A stretch of DNA of 64,000 nt from Bacteroidetes bacterium GWF2_40_14. GTDB lineage: Bacteria; Bacteroidota; Bacteroidia; Bacteroidales; UBA932. Location of the stretch: contig MEOK01000020.1 of assembly GCA_001769195.1 (NCBI GenBank), positions 128,797-192,796 of the forward strand. The letters are read 5' to 3'. Below the pieces are notes generated by a model, which did no database searches, was not told where the DNA came from, and saw only the letters and a list, made by a program, of their open reading frames with translations. The position numbers were made by a program, and so were the translations under genes. Positions 23,888-35,583 of the stretch are shown here, piece by piece; positions within the stretch are counted from its first letter, which is position 1; the number at the start of each line of letters is the position of its first letter.

Positions 23888-26800
23888 CTAGACTGATATT
23901 CCGGAGTGATTGGCTATAGAATATGGCTGGCTATTTATTGGAACTTCTTGCGAAGGATTGACGTGTTGAGATGTTTCATTGCCGTTTACTACCAGGTCAT
24001 TTTCTTGTGTCTGGCCTGCCTCGGAAGCTTTGAGTGATAGTTGGATTTTCCTCTCTAGTGCCGATAATTCTGATTTCAAAGTTTTAAGTTCTGCCTCTTT
24101 TCTCCAGGATCCGTTTACAACATCTTGCAATATTGGAATATCCCGTTCCAAACTTTCGTTTGTGGTTTTGTACTGATCAATGTACTTTGGAATACGATCT
24201 AAAGCATTAAGAAAGTTCAATGAAGCCAATTTAGGATCGGCGGCCATGTTCCCGTTATTGTATGAGTATTTGTACTCTCCCTCCACAAAGAAACGGTTTT
24301 GTTTGAAATCAAAACCCTCTTTCATTGAGGCTTCGGTTTTTATCAGTAGTTTGAATCCATACAGTTCGCCAATAACCTTGTACTCACCTTGGGTATTGGC
24401 TGTATCGTTAATCTCCTGCAATTTGGCACCAATAGCTTTAAAGTCGGAACCTTGAACACCATTCAAGCTAATAGGATTGAGTTTATTTCCCTCTGTATCC
24501 ACCTGAACACGACTATTGAAAATACTCCAGTCGGTAGTCATCCGGGCAATAATCTCATTGTTATGGTCTAGTGTGCGAGTATTCTCATGCAACTTCCAGA
24601 CAGAATTGCTTTTGTCTTTTGTAAAGGCTTTGCGTTCACTCTCCAGAGCTACAACCTTCTTCTCCAATTTGGCTTTTTCCAACAGGTCGGTATTACCAGA
24701 AAGTATAGCCATGTACTCCGAAAAGTTCATTCCGGATTTCTCGTCTATCGTTCCCTCGTCAATAGTACGAGTCCCCATTGTGCCGTTTTTTAGCTGGGTA
24801 ATAAATAGCTGTTTATTATGTAATAAGTTGAACTTGTAAGAGTCCAATGACTTCTCAACGGCATAAATCACCACATCCACTTTATTTTCGGCATAGAGCT
24901 TGGCTACCTCATTTCCTTTTCTGACTGCCCGGCCGTTGCGTTGTTGCAGGTCAGAGGGTCGCCAAGGTATATCCAAGTGATGTATTGTAACCGCACGTTT
25001 TTGAGCATTTACACCAGTGCCGAGCATATCGGTAGAACCAAACAGCACTCGTACCTTCCCTTCGTTCATGGCAGCTATCATCTCCTTACGGGCTTTGTCT
25101 GTTTTGCACTCCTGGATAAAGCGAATCTCTTGCGGAGGGATGCGATGGTCATCTACCAATTTCCGTTTGATTTCACCATACACGTTCCATTGGCCGGGTT
25201 TATATGTCCCCAAGTCGGAAAAGACAAACTGCGTTCCTTTATGCTCGTCAAACCTGCGATAGTACTGAGCAATCATTGCCGCGCAATGAGAGGCTTTGTT
25301 ATCGGGATGGTCATCATACTTCGATTGACTGATCATCCTAAGGTCAAGAGCCATTTTTCGGGCATAGTCGGTCGCTATAAGCATCTTTGCCTTTTCTTCG
25401 GATTCGGACAGCGGACTACGTCCTAAGACTGTTGCATCCCCCGTTTGAGCAAACTTCATCAGCTTTTGAATAAATTCTTCCTGCTGCGGTGTTGGTGGAA
25501 TATTGTGCAACACCTCATTCATTGATGGTCTATCCACACCCACGTCTATTGCCGTACGGTAGTCAGTAATCTCATTGTAAAAGGATGCTAATTCAGGCAC
25601 TTTGATAAAGTAGCGGAAACGCTCCTTTTGTACAATCTGATTAGTAACCGAAAACTCAAAATCTGTTGTTTTCTTTGCGAAGATGGCTGCCCAGGCATCA
25701 AAGCTATTGATGTTTTGTCTTTCAAGCTCCTTTGGACGAAGATATTTGAATAACAAGTACAATTCTGTTAACGAGTTACTAATGGTTGTTCCCGAAAGAA
25801 ATGTAGCTCCCAAATCTTTTCCTGTACGGTCTTGAATGGTACGAATTGCAAATAGCATATTAAGTGCCTTTTGGCTTCCGTCTTGCGTACCCAATCCTGC
25901 TACGCGATCGTGTCGGGTATTAAACATCAGGTTCTTGAACTTATGGCTTTCATCTACAAAGATGTGGTCGATGCCCATCATCTTAAAATCTACAATGTCA
26001 TCTGTACGCTCTTTGATGGAAAAGGCAATCGTTTGGAGTTTTACCTCCAGGTTTTGTTTTCGTTTCTCCAATCCTTTGAGCATCCCTCGGGAAATATCTC
26101 TTCCCTGGCGTTTCAATACATCGAGGTTTTCTTCCACTGTGTCCAGCTCTGCCTGTAAGATGTTTTTTTGCATTTCCGGAGATTGAGGAATCTTGCTGAA
26201 CTGATCGTGGGTCAGAATTACAACATCCCAACTGTTGTTCTTAATCTCATTAAAGAGCTTTATTCGATTGTCGGGTGTAAAATCCTCTTTTCCCGGATAA
26301 AGTACTTTTGCATTGGGATAGGCTGTCTGATAAGTGTGTGCAATCTCATGCACATTGGCTTTAAGACCTATAATCATCGGTTTGTTAACCAGCCCCAGGC
26401 GTTTCATCTCATAAGAAGCAACGCACATAATCAATGTTTTCCCCGTTCCCACCTCATGATCAGCAATACCTCCTCCGTTCTGCTTCAGCATCCAGATTGC
26501 ATCTTTCTGACTGTTATATAAATCCTGAATACCCAATCCCTTTAAGTTTAAATTGGGGAATGACTGGTGCGAACCGTCATAGCTTGGACGGACAAAGCAA
26601 TTGAATTTTCGATTGTAAAGGTCGGTCAATTTAGTTTGAAAATCTGGTGACTGCTCACGTAACCAATCAGTAAAGCCGTTGCGAATCTCATCAATTTTTG
26701 AATTGGCTAACTGTATTGTATCGCTATCCCTGACCTTTATCTCCTTGTCCCCGTCATAAACGGTTTTTGTAATATCAGGGACGGTATTAACCAAGGCATG

Positions 26801-29140
26801 AGTCATAAGGGCTATTCCATCATAGTTGCGGCTCTGCCCTTTGACGGCAAATTTATCGTATATATTAGCATTGCGATAGTTGGTCTTGACTGAATAATCA
26901 TCTAAACTCTCTGTATAAGAAATTCGTACATCAGTGTCGAAAAGATAGGAGGCATATCGGGAGTAGACACCCTCAGGAATCCAACGTTCACCAAAATTGA
27001 AATCCAGTTCTTCAAAACTAATAGGCCTGGGAATTGCTTCTTTAAGGGCCAACAACGATTCGGATGCCAAGCTGTTGTTTGGATTCTCTTTCAACCAAAC
27101 CTCAATTTTTTCAGCTTTCTCCACCACATTACCGGCAATAAAGCGGTCGGTAATCTCAAAGTTATCTATAAGTGGATTGTAATATATATGTCCCTTCAAC
27201 TCTTCTTGCAACTCAAATTCATCGGTTCCTGTGAGTTGAGACATATATTCCAAATTAACCCTACCATATTTATTGAGTGAGGCAGTCAATGCCTCTTCCG
27301 GTGTATCGACGTTTGTGACTTCATACAAGGAAAAGGCTACCGGATGATCGAAGATATCTGCTTTAATGGCCTTTCCATTTATAACCCTTTCCAACGATAG
27401 CAGGTCTCTCCCTGAAGCATCCATTAGAATAAACTTACTATTCTCCTTTTGGTTAATCGTACCATAACGGAGGACAAACTCATCGTAGAAGCGATTCAAA
27501 TCACTCCGGAGTGGTTTATGCTCTTTTCGTTGTTCTGCTTCATAGGTATAGAGTTGTTGGTAAGAGTCCCTAAGAGGAATATATAACCTTGCCTTTTCAG
27601 TTTGCAGTATATTCAATTCCAACGGATGAAAAGTAGCTCCGTAACGGTGCAGCTCATTCAGATATCCAATCTGGTTGTTTTCATCCTTCACCATTGTTCC
27701 GTTTTTGTGGTGTGCTTCTAACGGAAGATGCCACTCCCTCGGTTCCATTGAAAGTTGCACCGGTGGGGGAGGAGTTACTTGTACAATAGGTTGACTGTGC
27801 TGGCTAACATCGGTATTAGAACGACTTTTCCACTGTTTTCGTGACGATTGAGAACGCTCATCTGGGCTTATCCCAAAAAGATCGTACAAGGTCATTAGCG
27901 GTTGTTCTGCTTCAATTTTAGGCTGGATTGTCTGAGTAGCTTCAACTATTACCACTGACGTTTTGAGTGGTTGTGAGGGGGTATTATGCTGTAAATACAG
28001 CGTCGTATTCAATCGCTTAGTTAAATCCTCAGAAAGCATCTTTCGTAAATCGGTAGCGATTGCCGGAACACCTCCCTCATGTTTGAACACCATTGCCGGC
28101 TTTCCATAAGGGTCGGTATCAACATAACCTTTAGTATGTACTACTCTTGCAAAGTCCTGAAAATATTCATTGACCATAATCCCGTTACTGAGTGGTCTTG
28201 TTTGGATGAAAGCTTTTTCTTTTTGACTAAGCTCCTGTTTAGCTGTATTCTTTTGCAGGATAATCAAGTCGCTGCCTACTTCTGTATTGGCAACATCAAC
28301 AAAGAGGTTATTGGGTAAACGGACTGCCGAGACTAAATCGGAATTCTTCATTAACCATTCACGAATCGGAGCATTTTGAGGAGAGTTCATGACCCCCTGC
28401 GAAGTGATAAATGCCAATACACCTCCTTCACGGAGTATGTCATTCCCCTTTACAAAAAAGTAGTTGTGAATAGCTCGAGCCGACTGCTGTTTAGCTTTGT
28501 CCTGGCTATTGATAAATGCGGGGTCAAATGCAGCTACATCTCCAAATGGAATATTGGAGCTTATCACATCAAAGTAGTTATTGTATCGGCGTTCGATGGT
28601 CTCGAATCCCTCGATGCGCACTTTGTCATCCGGATAAAGTTTTGAAAGGAGCTTGCCGGTAAGCAAATCCTTTTCAAAACTCATTACATCCATATTTGCA
28701 GACTGCGATTTGAAAGCTGAGACAAATGCTCCCTGACCTGCCGACGGGTCAAGAAAACTATTTGGGGCAATTCCGCTATCTCGCAAAGTGTCGGCAATTG
28801 TAGAGACTACTTCTGCAGGGGTATAGAATGCAGTTAGAATAGAATTTTTTAAGCTACCAATATACTGTTTGTACTCTTGCTCGTTCTCTACATTGGTGCG
28901 GATTAAATTGTGCAGCTCTGTCACCATTGGGAACAGTTCCAGATCCGACTTTGGCCACTGCATCGAATCAGACAAGTTGGTTGCCGGATTCAAAATACAT
29001 TTTAATCCCCCAAAGCCGCAATAACGTTGAAGAATCTCCTGTTCTTGTGAAGTTGCCTTTCTATTTTCTTTGTCTAATAGTAATACTGCTCTAATTGCCT
29101 CTATATTGTCTCTTAACTTTGCCTTTCGGTTAAATGACAT
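23888..29140 (-). CDS. N6-adenine methylase-SF2 helicase fusion (DarB-like, ICE type)
   Basis: A 1750-residue fusion. The N-terminal region has an adenine methyltransferase: SAM motif [12 protein letters not shown] near residue 130 and the catalytic-type motif SNIPFG near 195 (standing for N/D-PPY/F). After a long linker there is an SF2 helicase, with motif [10 protein letters not shown] near 895, DESH motif [10 protein letters not shown] near 1063 and motif [13 protein letters not shown] near 1405. The last 300 residues are helical. Similar methylase-helicase proteins occur on Bacteroidota ICEs, and phage P1 DarB has the same domain order and protects incoming DNA from type I restriction. 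An antirestriction or modification role on transfer is therefore inferred. It overlaps the DUF1896 gene by 11 bases. Confidence 0.85.
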   Translation of the reverse strand: MSFNRKAKLRDNIEAIRAVLLLDKENRKATSQEQEILQRYCGFGGLKCILNPATNLSDSMQWPKSDLELFPMVTELHNLIRTNVENEQEYKQYIGSLKNSILTAFYTPAEVVSTIADTLRDSGIAPNSFLDPSAGQGAFVSAFKSQSANMDVMSFEKDLLTGKLLSKLYPDDKVRIEGFETIERRYNNYFDVISSNIPFGDVAAFDPAFINSQDKAKQQSARAIHNYFFVKGNDILREGGVLAFITSQGVMNSPQNAPIREWLMKNSDLVSAVRLPNNLFVDVANTEVGSDLIILQKNTAKQELSQKEKAFIQTRPLSNGIMVNEYFQDFARVVHTKGYVDTDPYGKPAMVFKHEGGVPAIATDLRKMLSEDLTKRLNTTLYLQHNTPSQPLKTSVVIVEATQTIQPKIEAEQPLMTLYDLFGISPDERSQSSRKQWKSRSNTDVSQHSQPIVQVTPPPPVQLSMEPREWHLPLEAHHKNGTMVKDENNQIGYLNELHRYGATFHPLELNILQTEKARLYIPLRDSYQQLYTYEAEQRKEHKPLRSDLNRFYDEFVLRYGTINQKENSKFILMDASGRDLLSLERVINGKAIKADIFDHPVAFSLYEVTNVDTPEEALTASLNKYGRVNLEYMSQLTGTDEFELQEELKGHIYYNPLIDNFEITDRFIAGNVVEKAEKIEVWLKENPNNSLASESLLALKEAIPRPISFEELDFNFGERWIPEGVYSRYASYLFDTDVRISYTESLDDYSVKTNYRNANIYDKFAVKGQSRNYDGIALMTHALVNTVPDITKTVYDGDKEIKVRDSDTIQLANSKIDEIRNGFTDWLREQSPDFQTKLTDLYNRKFNCFVRPSYDGSHQSFPNLNLKGLGIQDLYNSQKDAIWMLKQNGGGIADHEVGTGKTLIMCVASYEMKRLGLVNKPMIIGLKANVHEIAHTYQTAYPNAKVLYPGKEDFTPDNRIKLFNEIKNNSWDVVILTHDQFSKIPQSPEMQKNILQAELDTVEENLDVLKRQGRDISRGMLKGLEKRKQNLEVKLQTIAFSIKERTDDIVDFKMMGIDHIFVDESHKFKNLMFNTRHDRVAGLGTQDGSQKALNMLFAIRTIQDRTGKDLGATFLSGTTISNSLTELYLLFKYLRPKELERQNINSFDAWAAIFAKKTTDFEFSVTNQIVQKERFRYFIKVPELASFYNEITDYRTAIDVGVDRPSMNEVLHNIPPTPQQEEFIQKLMKFAQTGDATVLGRSPLSESEEKAKMLIATDYARKMALDLRMISQSKYDDHPDNKASHCAAMIAQYYRRFDEHKGTQFVFSDLGTYKPGQWNVYGEIKRKLVDDHRIPPQEIRFIQECKTDKARKEMIAAMNEGKVRVLFGSTDMLGTGVNAQKRAVTIHHLDIPWRPSDLQQRNGRAVRKGNEVAKLYAENKVDVVIYAVEKSLDSYKFNLLHNKQLFITQLKNGTMGTRTIDEGTIDEKSGMNFSEYMAILSGNTDLLEKAKLEKKVVALESERKAFTKDKSNSVWKLHENTRTLDHNNEIIARMTTDWSIFNSRVQVDTEGNKLNPISLNGVQGSDFKAIGAKLQEINDTANTQGEYKVIGELYGFKLLIKTEASMKEGFDFKQNRFFVEGEYKYSYNNGNMAADPKLASLNFLNALDRIPKYIDQYKTTNESLERDIPILQDVVNGSWRKEAELKTLKSELSALERKIQLSLKASEAGQTQENDLVVNGNETSQHVNPSQEVPINSQPYSIANHSGISV

Positions 29141-29570
29141 GTTCTTCTATATAGATATGCACGGTTCCTGTCAATTCTGAATAAAGTTGTTCGTACTCGG
29201 GAGAATATGAGAAGTCATCCGACAGCGGATACTTTTCAAACACCTTTTCACAGATTGGCAATATTTTTTCTGCAAATGCTTTTGCGGCTCCCTGAGGCAC
29301 ATCATCAGAAAACTCGTTCCAAATGATGTTAATCAGTGTGTCATGCTTGGAAAACTGGAGTCCTTCAAACAATGCTTCATTTGCCATTTCAACAGCAAGA
29401 GGGATTGCAAAACAGTTATCAATTGCATCGGAATATGCTTGTGAAGCCATTTCTGCTCGGACACTAATAAATGTCGTATCATTCACTTTTTCTGGATGGC
29501 TCTCTTTGAGGAAAGCGAGGAGAGTTAGTCGATAATACGATAACTCACGGGATTCATTGTCTATGTTCAT
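29130..29570 (-). CDS. DUF1896-family protein
   Basis: 146 residues that match the DUF1896 pattern of Bacteroidota conjugative elements: [19 protein letters not shown] at the start, [17 protein letters not shown] in the middle and [15 protein letters not shown] at the end. It is soluble and acidic. Its function is unknown, but it nearly always travels with the large methylase-helicase gene, which overlaps its 3' end by 11 bases here, and with DUF3945 proteins upstream. Confidence 0.8.
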   Translation of the reverse strand: MNIDNESRELSYYRLTLLAFLKESHPEKVNDTTFISVRAEMASQAYSDAIDNCFAIPLAVEMANEALFEGLQFSKHDTLINIIWNEFSDDVPQGAAKAFAEKILPICEKVFEKYPLSDDFSYSPEYEQLYSELTGTVHIYIEEHVI

Positions 29571-29576
29571 ATCTGG

Positions 29577-30890
29577 TTACAACTTCATTCCTTTCGATTT
29601 TTTGGGTTCTTCCTTATTCTGTTTGATTTCCTCTTTTTGCAATGGTGTAATATCTTTGGACTTTGACTTATCCGGATTCCATTTGAAAAAATCAAGTTTC
29701 TGATCAGTACTATTTACTCGGACATATGCATTATATTCCTGTCCTAATTTGTCTTTTAAACCTTTAATATAGATAGCATCGCCATTTTTGAGGGTGCTTT
29801 GTTGCTTCTCGGAGAGTTCCACTCCTCCAATCTTTTTAGGTATAGAAAAGTCTTTGCTTTGAGTATTTGAGTGGTTTTGCTTTTGTGTTTCATCGAACCG
29901 AAACTCGATCCCACGTTTGTCTGCATTGATCTGTAAAGTTGCATTGAAGTTCTTGCCATTTTTGGAGATCATATTCTCTAGGTATATGGCTCGTCCTTCA
30001 GATAATTTTTGCTTTTGGTTATCGTCTAATTTTATGCCCTTGATCTCTGCAGGAATTCGGATTTTATCGACTCGGCAGGCAACCAACTCATTGGTCAGCC
30101 TATCTACCGAAACATAAGCAGAGATGGGTTGTCCCTTGATAGGCTCAATTTTAATCAATCGACCTGCGTTGCCGGTGTTAAGCAGATTTTGTTTATCTTC
30201 ATTAGACAGCCGAACATTGAAGAATGGGCGGTCTAGCTCAGGTTCTTTTCGTATAGCATGGATGCCTACGGTAATACGCCCGTCTTCCGTCTCACGAAAT
30301 GAGAGACGGGCTTCTGTGCGAAGTGTAATTTCATCAAATTTTGGTGTGATAGGAATAAGTTCCGGAGACTTTTTCCAATTTAGCATTGCCTCCAAAGAAC
30401 CGTTCTTCTCCAATGTTTCGCGCGTTACACCCAAACGTTCCAATTGATTCCAATCGATACGACTCTCATCAAGGGGTTTGAATTCCGGTTTAGTGTTTTC
30501 TTGATGTGGAGAAGCCTGCTCTTGATTTGCTTCTTTTTGAGTAAAATCTTCTGGCAAAACCCGATAAGAATCCAACATACATTTGTTTGATGGGTTATTT
30601 GGATCCTTTAGCATTTCCTGCATCACGATGGAGCTGTTCTCAACTTGATCGGCTGAGACTTTGAAGAAGCCGAAGTGAGTAGGCTCTTTATACTGCATGA
30701 CAAAGTTGGCCATGAAATTATCCAAAACATTACCTTGTTTGTCGAGCCTCATAAAATTTGGTTCGTTTTCATTCTTTGGTGGAACTACCTTGAGCATTCC
30801 ATCTTCGCCCAATCCGGCAACAACATTAAGCTTTGTGTTGCCTGTTTTGTTGACCAATAGTACATCTTGATCTTTTTGATTTACTTCCAT
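29577..30890 (-). CDS. DUF4099/DUF3945-domain protein
   Basis: 437 residues. The N-terminal ~110 residues (DQDVLLVNKTGNTKLNVVAG, then FMANFVMQYKEPTHFGFFKV) fit DUF4099. The rest holds repeated DUF3945-type units with the motif 'I..G..L.....L..G..I.L......' seen as GIKLDDNQKQKLSEGRAIYL and GVELSEKQQSTLKNGDAIYI, an internal duplication about 85 residues apart. Such proteins are common on Bacteroidota ICEs, and their role is unknown. It is the first gene of the minus-strand trio with DUF1896 and the methylase-helicase. Confidence 0.75.
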   Translation of the reverse strand: MEVNQKDQDVLLVNKTGNTKLNVVAGLGEDGMLKVVPPKNENEPNFMRLDKQGNVLDNFMANFVMQYKEPTHFGFFKVSADQVENSSIVMQEMLKDPNNPSNKCMLDSYRVLPEDFTQKEANQEQASPHQENTKPEFKPLDESRIDWNQLERLGVTRETLEKNGSLEAMLNWKKSPELIPITPKFDEITLRTEARLSFRETEDGRITVGIHAIRKEPELDRPFFNVRLSNEDKQNLLNTGNAGRLIKIEPIKGQPISAYVSVDRLTNELVACRVDKIRIPAEIKGIKLDDNQKQKLSEGRAIYLENMISKNGKNFNATLQINADKRGIEFRFDETQKQNHSNTQSKDFSIPKKIGGVELSEKQQSTLKNGDAIYIKGLKDKLGQEYNAYVRVNSTDQKLDFFKWNPDKSKSKDITPLQKEEIKQNKEEPKKSKGMKL

Positions 30891-31012
30891 AACTTTGAAT
30901 TTTAGTGGTTAGTCAATGACCGATTAAACAAAAAATGGTTAATAAGTCTTTATTTATTATTTTGACATTTCAACCACTAAGTTATGAGGTAAAATGATTG
31001 TTTTTCCAGTAT

Positions 31013-31263
31013 CTAATTCATCTTGTGTGATTTGTCTCCTTTTGTCTCTGATTGTACCATACTCATGTTCCCTAAATCACTGCATTTCTTGTTATAGCGC
31101 ATCCAATAGTAATATTTATTAAGTTTTATCCCTTTTGATGTAAGATAAGATAACTTTTGTTTTCTATTCCTAATTTGATCATACCCTGCTCTAACAGATC
31201 AAATTCTTCCGATGTCATTGAGAACATATCTTCGTTTATTTCATCCGCAGGCGAATCTGCCAT
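31013..31263 (-). pseudogene. Frameshifted remnant resembling a small IS66-type accessory ORF
   Basis: ATG at 31263 opens MADSPADEINEDMFSMTSEE and stops at 31126. In another frame the text continues SKGIKLNKYYYWMRYNKK to a stop at 31013. The joined reading resembles short helix-turn-helix accessory proteins of IS66-type elements, which have an 'x-YYW-x-R/K' motif, so this may be a decayed remnant. The match is weak and no transposase is next to it. Confidence 0.3.
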
Positions 31264-31720
31264 AGGTAATGTTCTAGTGTAAATATAATATTAAAGGGGT
31301 GAGATGACAATCATCTCTATACCTTTTTTATACAAGAATATCTTTTGCTTCTGTTCTGTATTTACAAGTTATATTCCATAATATCTTAACTGTTCTAGAT
31401 AATCCCAGTTCTTAATATTTATTGTTACTATCGGTTATTAACTTGATAACTTACATTGTAATATTGAGTAATTTCAATCAACTCCAATTTCTCTAATTCA
31501 CTGGTAAAACGGTTGTTATCAAGGCTTTCAAAAGCAAAGAAGGAAAATAGATTGATGCTGATTATAATGTGGTCCCCGATTTCTCTGAAAAGAAAGAGAA
31601 AAAATAAAGAAAATTCGCATTTTTGTCACTAAGTTCCGTTTATTAATGATTTTTTGTCGTTATTACTGTGGATTTTTGTAGTGGACTCGCCGAAAGGACT
31701 AAGCGGGATTTTTTATATCA
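31264..31720. other. Gap with no supportable gene
   Basis: AT-rich DNA between the DUF3945 and FRG genes. A 7-bp hairpin (GAGATGA at 31301, TCATCTC at 31311) and a minus-strand open stretch without a start codon around 31435-31600 are the only structures noted. Confidence 0.5.
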
Positions 31721-33229
31721 TCAATACTTCTCTCTTAAATGCTTTGCCACATGCTCAATTTCTGGAAAAAGAGTTGATTCATTAATTCCTAAAGCATCAA
31801 GTTGTCTCAATATTTTCTTCTTATCAGATTTACTGATAATGTATGATTCATGGTCATAATCAAAATATGCAGGGTTCGTTTTATCACCATCAATTCCAAA
31901 GATGAAGAATGCTCCTTCTTGTCTTATGATTCTTGGATTATCCAGTTTTGGTTTTACACAAAATACACTTCCAATATGTTTTTTATCAATAACTGCTGAG
32001 AAATGTGGTTTTTCAGAACGAATCTCATGCAGTAAATATTGAATTACACCATCATCATTTACTGTATCTCTATCATCTTCATCTTTGAGGTGTTCTATCG
32101 AAAACGGCATTGGGCGTCGAGAGATATTTGAAACAACACTTACTGCATCACTATCAAAATACTTCATATCTCTTTCTTTAACCTCAAACCGATATAAACG
32201 TCCATCCTCGTTTTCTTGACTATCATCCTTGCATGCAAAAAATAGAGCTACTAAGGGATTTGATGTTATATCTAATAGTCGCGTTGGCAATGAATAGTGT
32301 TGCATTTTTACTAACTTCTCAAAAGTTGAATCACACTCTTTGAATTCAAATGGACTGCGAGCAATTATATCCTTAAAAAGTATATCCTCGTTACTAATCA
32401 GGCTTATAGTCCTATATATAGATGGTTTAAGCTCAAATTTACTACTTGAATGTCCTCTGTAAAATATTGCAACATTCTCATTGTAACTATCCTCATTGAA
32501 CTTATCTAAAACATCAAGAAGCGTTCTGATACTCCCGATTTTCACATATTCATCGTTGTATGAACTATCAATTAACTCTCTATGTACCCATGCTTGACAA
32601 GATATTTCATAAGGCATTAACTTTAGATTTTTCTTAGCACTATCAGAAATAGATAAGTATTCATCAACCGTACTGAATGTATATTTTATTTTATACCTCC
32701 TAATATATGAAATCGTTTTGGAATCAAGAGGTAGGTAATATTCGGGGTCTGTATAGAAAAATGATATGCTAAGTTTTCCTTTTCCAACACTTCTAATCGA
32801 GAGAACTTTTTGGAAAAGAGTGTTATCAATTTTCCTGTTTACAACTTGCTTAAACAACTTCCAAAGATTATTGATTTCATTATTCGTTCTAAATTTTTCG
32901 AACGGGAATAGCCAAACTTTCAATGGATGAGATGTTGGAATACCTACAATATCAGTGGGCTCTTCACACTCAAATCCAAGTTTGGCATGAATAGTTTTTA
33001 AAATCTCAAGTCTTCTTGAATCCTTTTTATACTTGTTTATATAGGAAAAAAAAGTAAATGGGTCTATTTCATTTAAATCAAAATATTCTCCTTTCCGATT
33101 TAAGTCATTGGATAATTCTACTCCTACATCTTTTAATATTTCTATCAAAAGAAACTGTTCAGTTTCTTTTGTCAATAGCCAGTTGGTAATTTCCTTATAT
33201 GTATTTACCCAAGTGAATTTTGTTTCCAT
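31721..33229 (-). CDS. FRG-domain protein, last gene of the hsdSM operon
   Basis: 502 residues. The FRG domain (named after a Phe-Arg-Gly-like motif) is at about 235-340: NVAIFYRGHSSSKFELKPSI, then FEKLVKMQHYSLPTRLLDIT and NPLVALFFACKDD. This fold is common in defence and toxin-like proteins and its biochemical role is not settled. The N-terminal half has no recognisable domain. It starts 10 bases after hsdM stops and shares the operon with hsdS, an ATPase and an HNH nuclease, which suggests a role as defence effector or accessory. No signal peptide. Confidence 0.75.
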   Translation of the reverse strand: METKFTWVNTYKEITNWLLTKETEQFLLIEILKDVGVELSNDLNRKGEYFDLNEIDPFTFFSYINKYKKDSRRLEILKTIHAKLGFECEEPTDIVGIPTSHPLKVWLFPFEKFRTNNEINNLWKLFKQVVNRKIDNTLFQKVLSIRSVGKGKLSISFFYTDPEYYLPLDSKTISYIRRYKIKYTFSTVDEYLSISDSAKKNLKLMPYEISCQAWVHRELIDSSYNDEYVKIGSIRTLLDVLDKFNEDSYNENVAIFYRGHSSSKFELKPSIYRTISLISNEDILFKDIIARSPFEFKECDSTFEKLVKMQHYSLPTRLLDITSNPLVALFFACKDDSQENEDGRLYRFEVKERDMKYFDSDAVSVVSNISRRPMPFSIEHLKDEDDRDTVNDDGVIQYLLHEIRSEKPHFSAVIDKKHIGSVFCVKPKLDNPRIIRQEGAFFIFGIDGDKTNPAYFDYDHESYIISKSDKKKILRQLDALGINESTLFPEIEHVAKHLREKY

Positions 33230-33239
33230 TCTTATTATT

Positions 33240-34685
33240 TTAATTCAGGCTATCCTTAATTGTTTGGACACTTCGTAACACACTTTCTAAATCTTGATAA
33301 ATTTTGTCAATTATTTCATCAGGTTCAGGAAGGTTGTTCAAGTCAATATAGTTTTCATCCTTGAGCCAAAAAATATCCAAATTTATTTTTTCACGTGAGA
33401 TAATTTCTTCAATTGAAAACATCCGCCAACGTCCATTAGGATTGTTTTCGCTCCATGTTTCCGTTCTATCTGAAGAATGATAAAGAGAAACGAATTCCTC
33501 TAAATCTTCAAACCGTAATGGTTTCTGCTTTAAAGTGCGGTTTATATTAGTCCGGTAGTCATAGTACCATATTTCTTCAGTTTTAATACCCTTTTGAAAA
33601 AATAACACATTGGCTTTTACTCCATTGGCATAAAAAATACCTGTGGGTAATCGAAGAATAGTATGAAGTTTAACTTTTTCTAAAAGTTCTTTTCTAATTA
33701 TTTCTCCTGCTCCACCTTCAAAAAGAACATTATCAGGAAGGACAACGGCAGCGATACCATTTTCATCCAACATGGAAACAATATGTTGTAGAAAACTCAA
33801 CTGTTTATTGCTTGTCGTTGTCCAAAAATCACCACGATAATAGTAATGATTATCCTTTTCTGCTTTTTTAATATCATTGGTGGGAATATCACTACTACTT
33901 TTGCCAAATGGTGGATTTGCCAATACTATATCAAATTTTTTCTTTGGCCCTTCCTTAAGGCTATCTGTAACCTCAATTTCCGGAGTATTAATTAAATCTC
34001 CGACTCCATGCAAAAACAAGTTCATCAAACATAAGCGGGCTGTTTCATCCACGATTTCCCACCCATGAAAAATATGAAACTTCAAATTTTCAGCATCTTT
34101 AGGTGATATCTTTTTATTTGTTTTGTGGATATATTCTAATGCCCCCAAAAAGAATCCGCCTGTTCCACATGAAGGGTCTGCTATCGTTTGATTTAATTTA
34201 GGACATATACATTCAACCATTGTTTTAATTACAGAACGAGGGGTGAAATATTGTCCTGCTCCACTATTTTCAGCATTCTTTTGAAGTAACGCTTCGTATA
34301 TATCTCCCTTTACATCTGTTGATTCAGATATCCAAGACTCTTCATCTATAAAATCAATAAGTTTTTTCAGTTTTTTAGCATCACTGATTTTGTTTTGAGC
34401 GTTGGTATATATCTTCTTTATCATTCCGCCGGAATTGGCCAGAATATCCAAAGCATTCTGATATTCATAAGAAATGACACAGACATCATGATTCTTTAAG
34501 ATACTCCATTCACAACCTTTAGGGATATTGTAATTTTTCGAATCTTTTGCCACAGCGTATTCATCTGCCATTTTAAGGAATAAGAGATATGTTATTTGTT
34601 CCAAATAATCGCCATATGTAACACCATCGTCACGAAGAGTATCACAAAACTTCCAAATTTTATCGACCAATTTATTTGTTTCCAT
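33240..34685 (-). CDS. hsdM: Type I restriction-modification methylase subunit HsdM
   Basis: A 481-residue N6-adenine methyltransferase subunit. SAM motif I DPSCGTGGFFLGAL is near residue 167 and the catalytic motif NPPFGKSS near 255. The N-terminal helical domain (MADEYAVAKDSKNYNIPKG region) and the HsdM block QYFTPRSVIKTMVEC are also present. Two HsdM with one HsdS would normally make the methylase; HsdR adds cleavage. Here hsdM is fourth in a five-gene operon, 10 bases after the HNH gene and 10 before FRG. No hsdR is in the window. Confidence 0.93.
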   Translation of the reverse strand: METNKLVDKIWKFCDTLRDDGVTYGDYLEQITYLLFLKMADEYAVAKDSKNYNIPKGCEWSILKNHDVCVISYEYQNALDILANSGGMIKKIYTNAQNKISDAKKLKKLIDFIDEESWISESTDVKGDIYEALLQKNAENSGAGQYFTPRSVIKTMVECICPKLNQTIADPSCGTGGFFLGALEYIHKTNKKISPKDAENLKFHIFHGWEIVDETARLCLMNLFLHGVGDLINTPEIEVTDSLKEGPKKKFDIVLANPPFGKSSSDIPTNDIKKAEKDNHYYYRGDFWTTTSNKQLSFLQHIVSMLDENGIAAVVLPDNVLFEGGAGEIIRKELLEKVKLHTILRLPTGIFYANGVKANVLFFQKGIKTEEIWYYDYRTNINRTLKQKPLRFEDLEEFVSLYHSSDRTETWSENNPNGRWRMFSIEEIISREKINLDIFWLKDENYIDLNNLPEPDEIIDKIYQDLESVLRSVQTIKDSLN

Positions 34686-34695
34686 TTTCGTGTAT

Positions 34696-35583
34696 TTACA
34701 TTACGTTGACTATTTCTTCCAGCCAACCTAATTGTTTTGATTTAATTGATAAAAAATTCTTTGCAACCATAGAATAAGGGGCATTTTTATCTGTAAGTCG
34801 AACTAGTTCAGAATAACAATCAGTAATTTTATTTTCTATCTGTTGAGTTTGGTTTATATATACGGTCAGAAAATTATTCGTTTCGTCAATCAACCGTTCA
34901 CAAGTTTGCCAAACGGTTACCCGCCCTCTTTTTAAAGGTGTGTGATTCAAACCGTAATATATTATTGATGTTTTCGCTCGTTCATGCTTTATCCCGTCAT
35001 CTGTAGATGAATAACGAGGAAAAATCTCTCCCGTTTCATCAAAAGAAAGTAGAGAACAATCTCTTGCTTTTGTTGGGTCAAGCAATATTGGCCGCTCATA
35101 TGTACAATATAAATCACCTACTTGGGCAATTGGCGAATCCGGTTCTAAAGGGAAAAAATTTCCTTTTCCTAACACATCGTCTTTGTCTTTTTCAAATCTG
35201 TCTTTTCGCAATTTATTTACTAAAGAACCAGCCAGACGAAAATTTTTCCAATGATAAGAAAGCCACCAATATCCATCATCACGAATTACAATTTTGTTTT
35301 CTTGTTTTGATTGTGCTTTGGGTCTGAAATGGTCGATTTCCCATTCACCTGAGTTTTCTGGTGACTCTGAGTACCAACATTTATTTCCTGATAGGTACGA
35401 TAGAGTCGAATATAATTTTGTCCAAATATTATGTTTTGACCAATAAGTACTTCTATCAGTAGTGGATAAACCACGAATATAATTCAAATGTGATTCTGCT
35501 TCGGCAAGCCATAAATCAAAACTTCCATCGCCGTTTATTTTATCATATTCAGCGGGCAAATTATCTATTGGAACAAATCTCAT
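34696..35583 (-). CDS. HNH-type nuclease, PtuB/TIGR02646-like
   Basis: 295 residues. The nuclease signature is CWYSESPENSGEWEIDHFRP (about residues 69-88), where IDHFRPK carries the metal-site histidine, followed by WLSYHWKNFRLAGSLVNKLR with a conserved Asn. This fits the HNH-like TIGR02646/PtuB group. In the Septu system PtuB-type nucleases act with PtuA ATPases. Here its start overlaps the ATPase gene by 4 bases, so the two proteins are translationally coupled and probably form a complex. The catalytic pattern looks intact; the substrate is unknown. Confidence 0.75.
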   Translation of the reverse strand: MRFVPIDNLPAEYDKINGDGSFDLWLAEAESHLNYIRGLSTTDRSTYWSKHNIWTKLYSTLSYLSGNKCWYSESPENSGEWEIDHFRPKAQSKQENKIVIRDDGYWWLSYHWKNFRLAGSLVNKLRKDRFEKDKDDVLGKGNFFPLEPDSPIAQVGDLYCTYERPILLDPTKARDCSLLSFDETGEIFPRYSSTDDGIKHERAKTSIIYYGLNHTPLKRGRVTVWQTCERLIDETNNFLTVYINQTQQIENKITDCYSELVRLTDKNAPYSMVAKNFLSIKSKQLGWLEEIVNVM

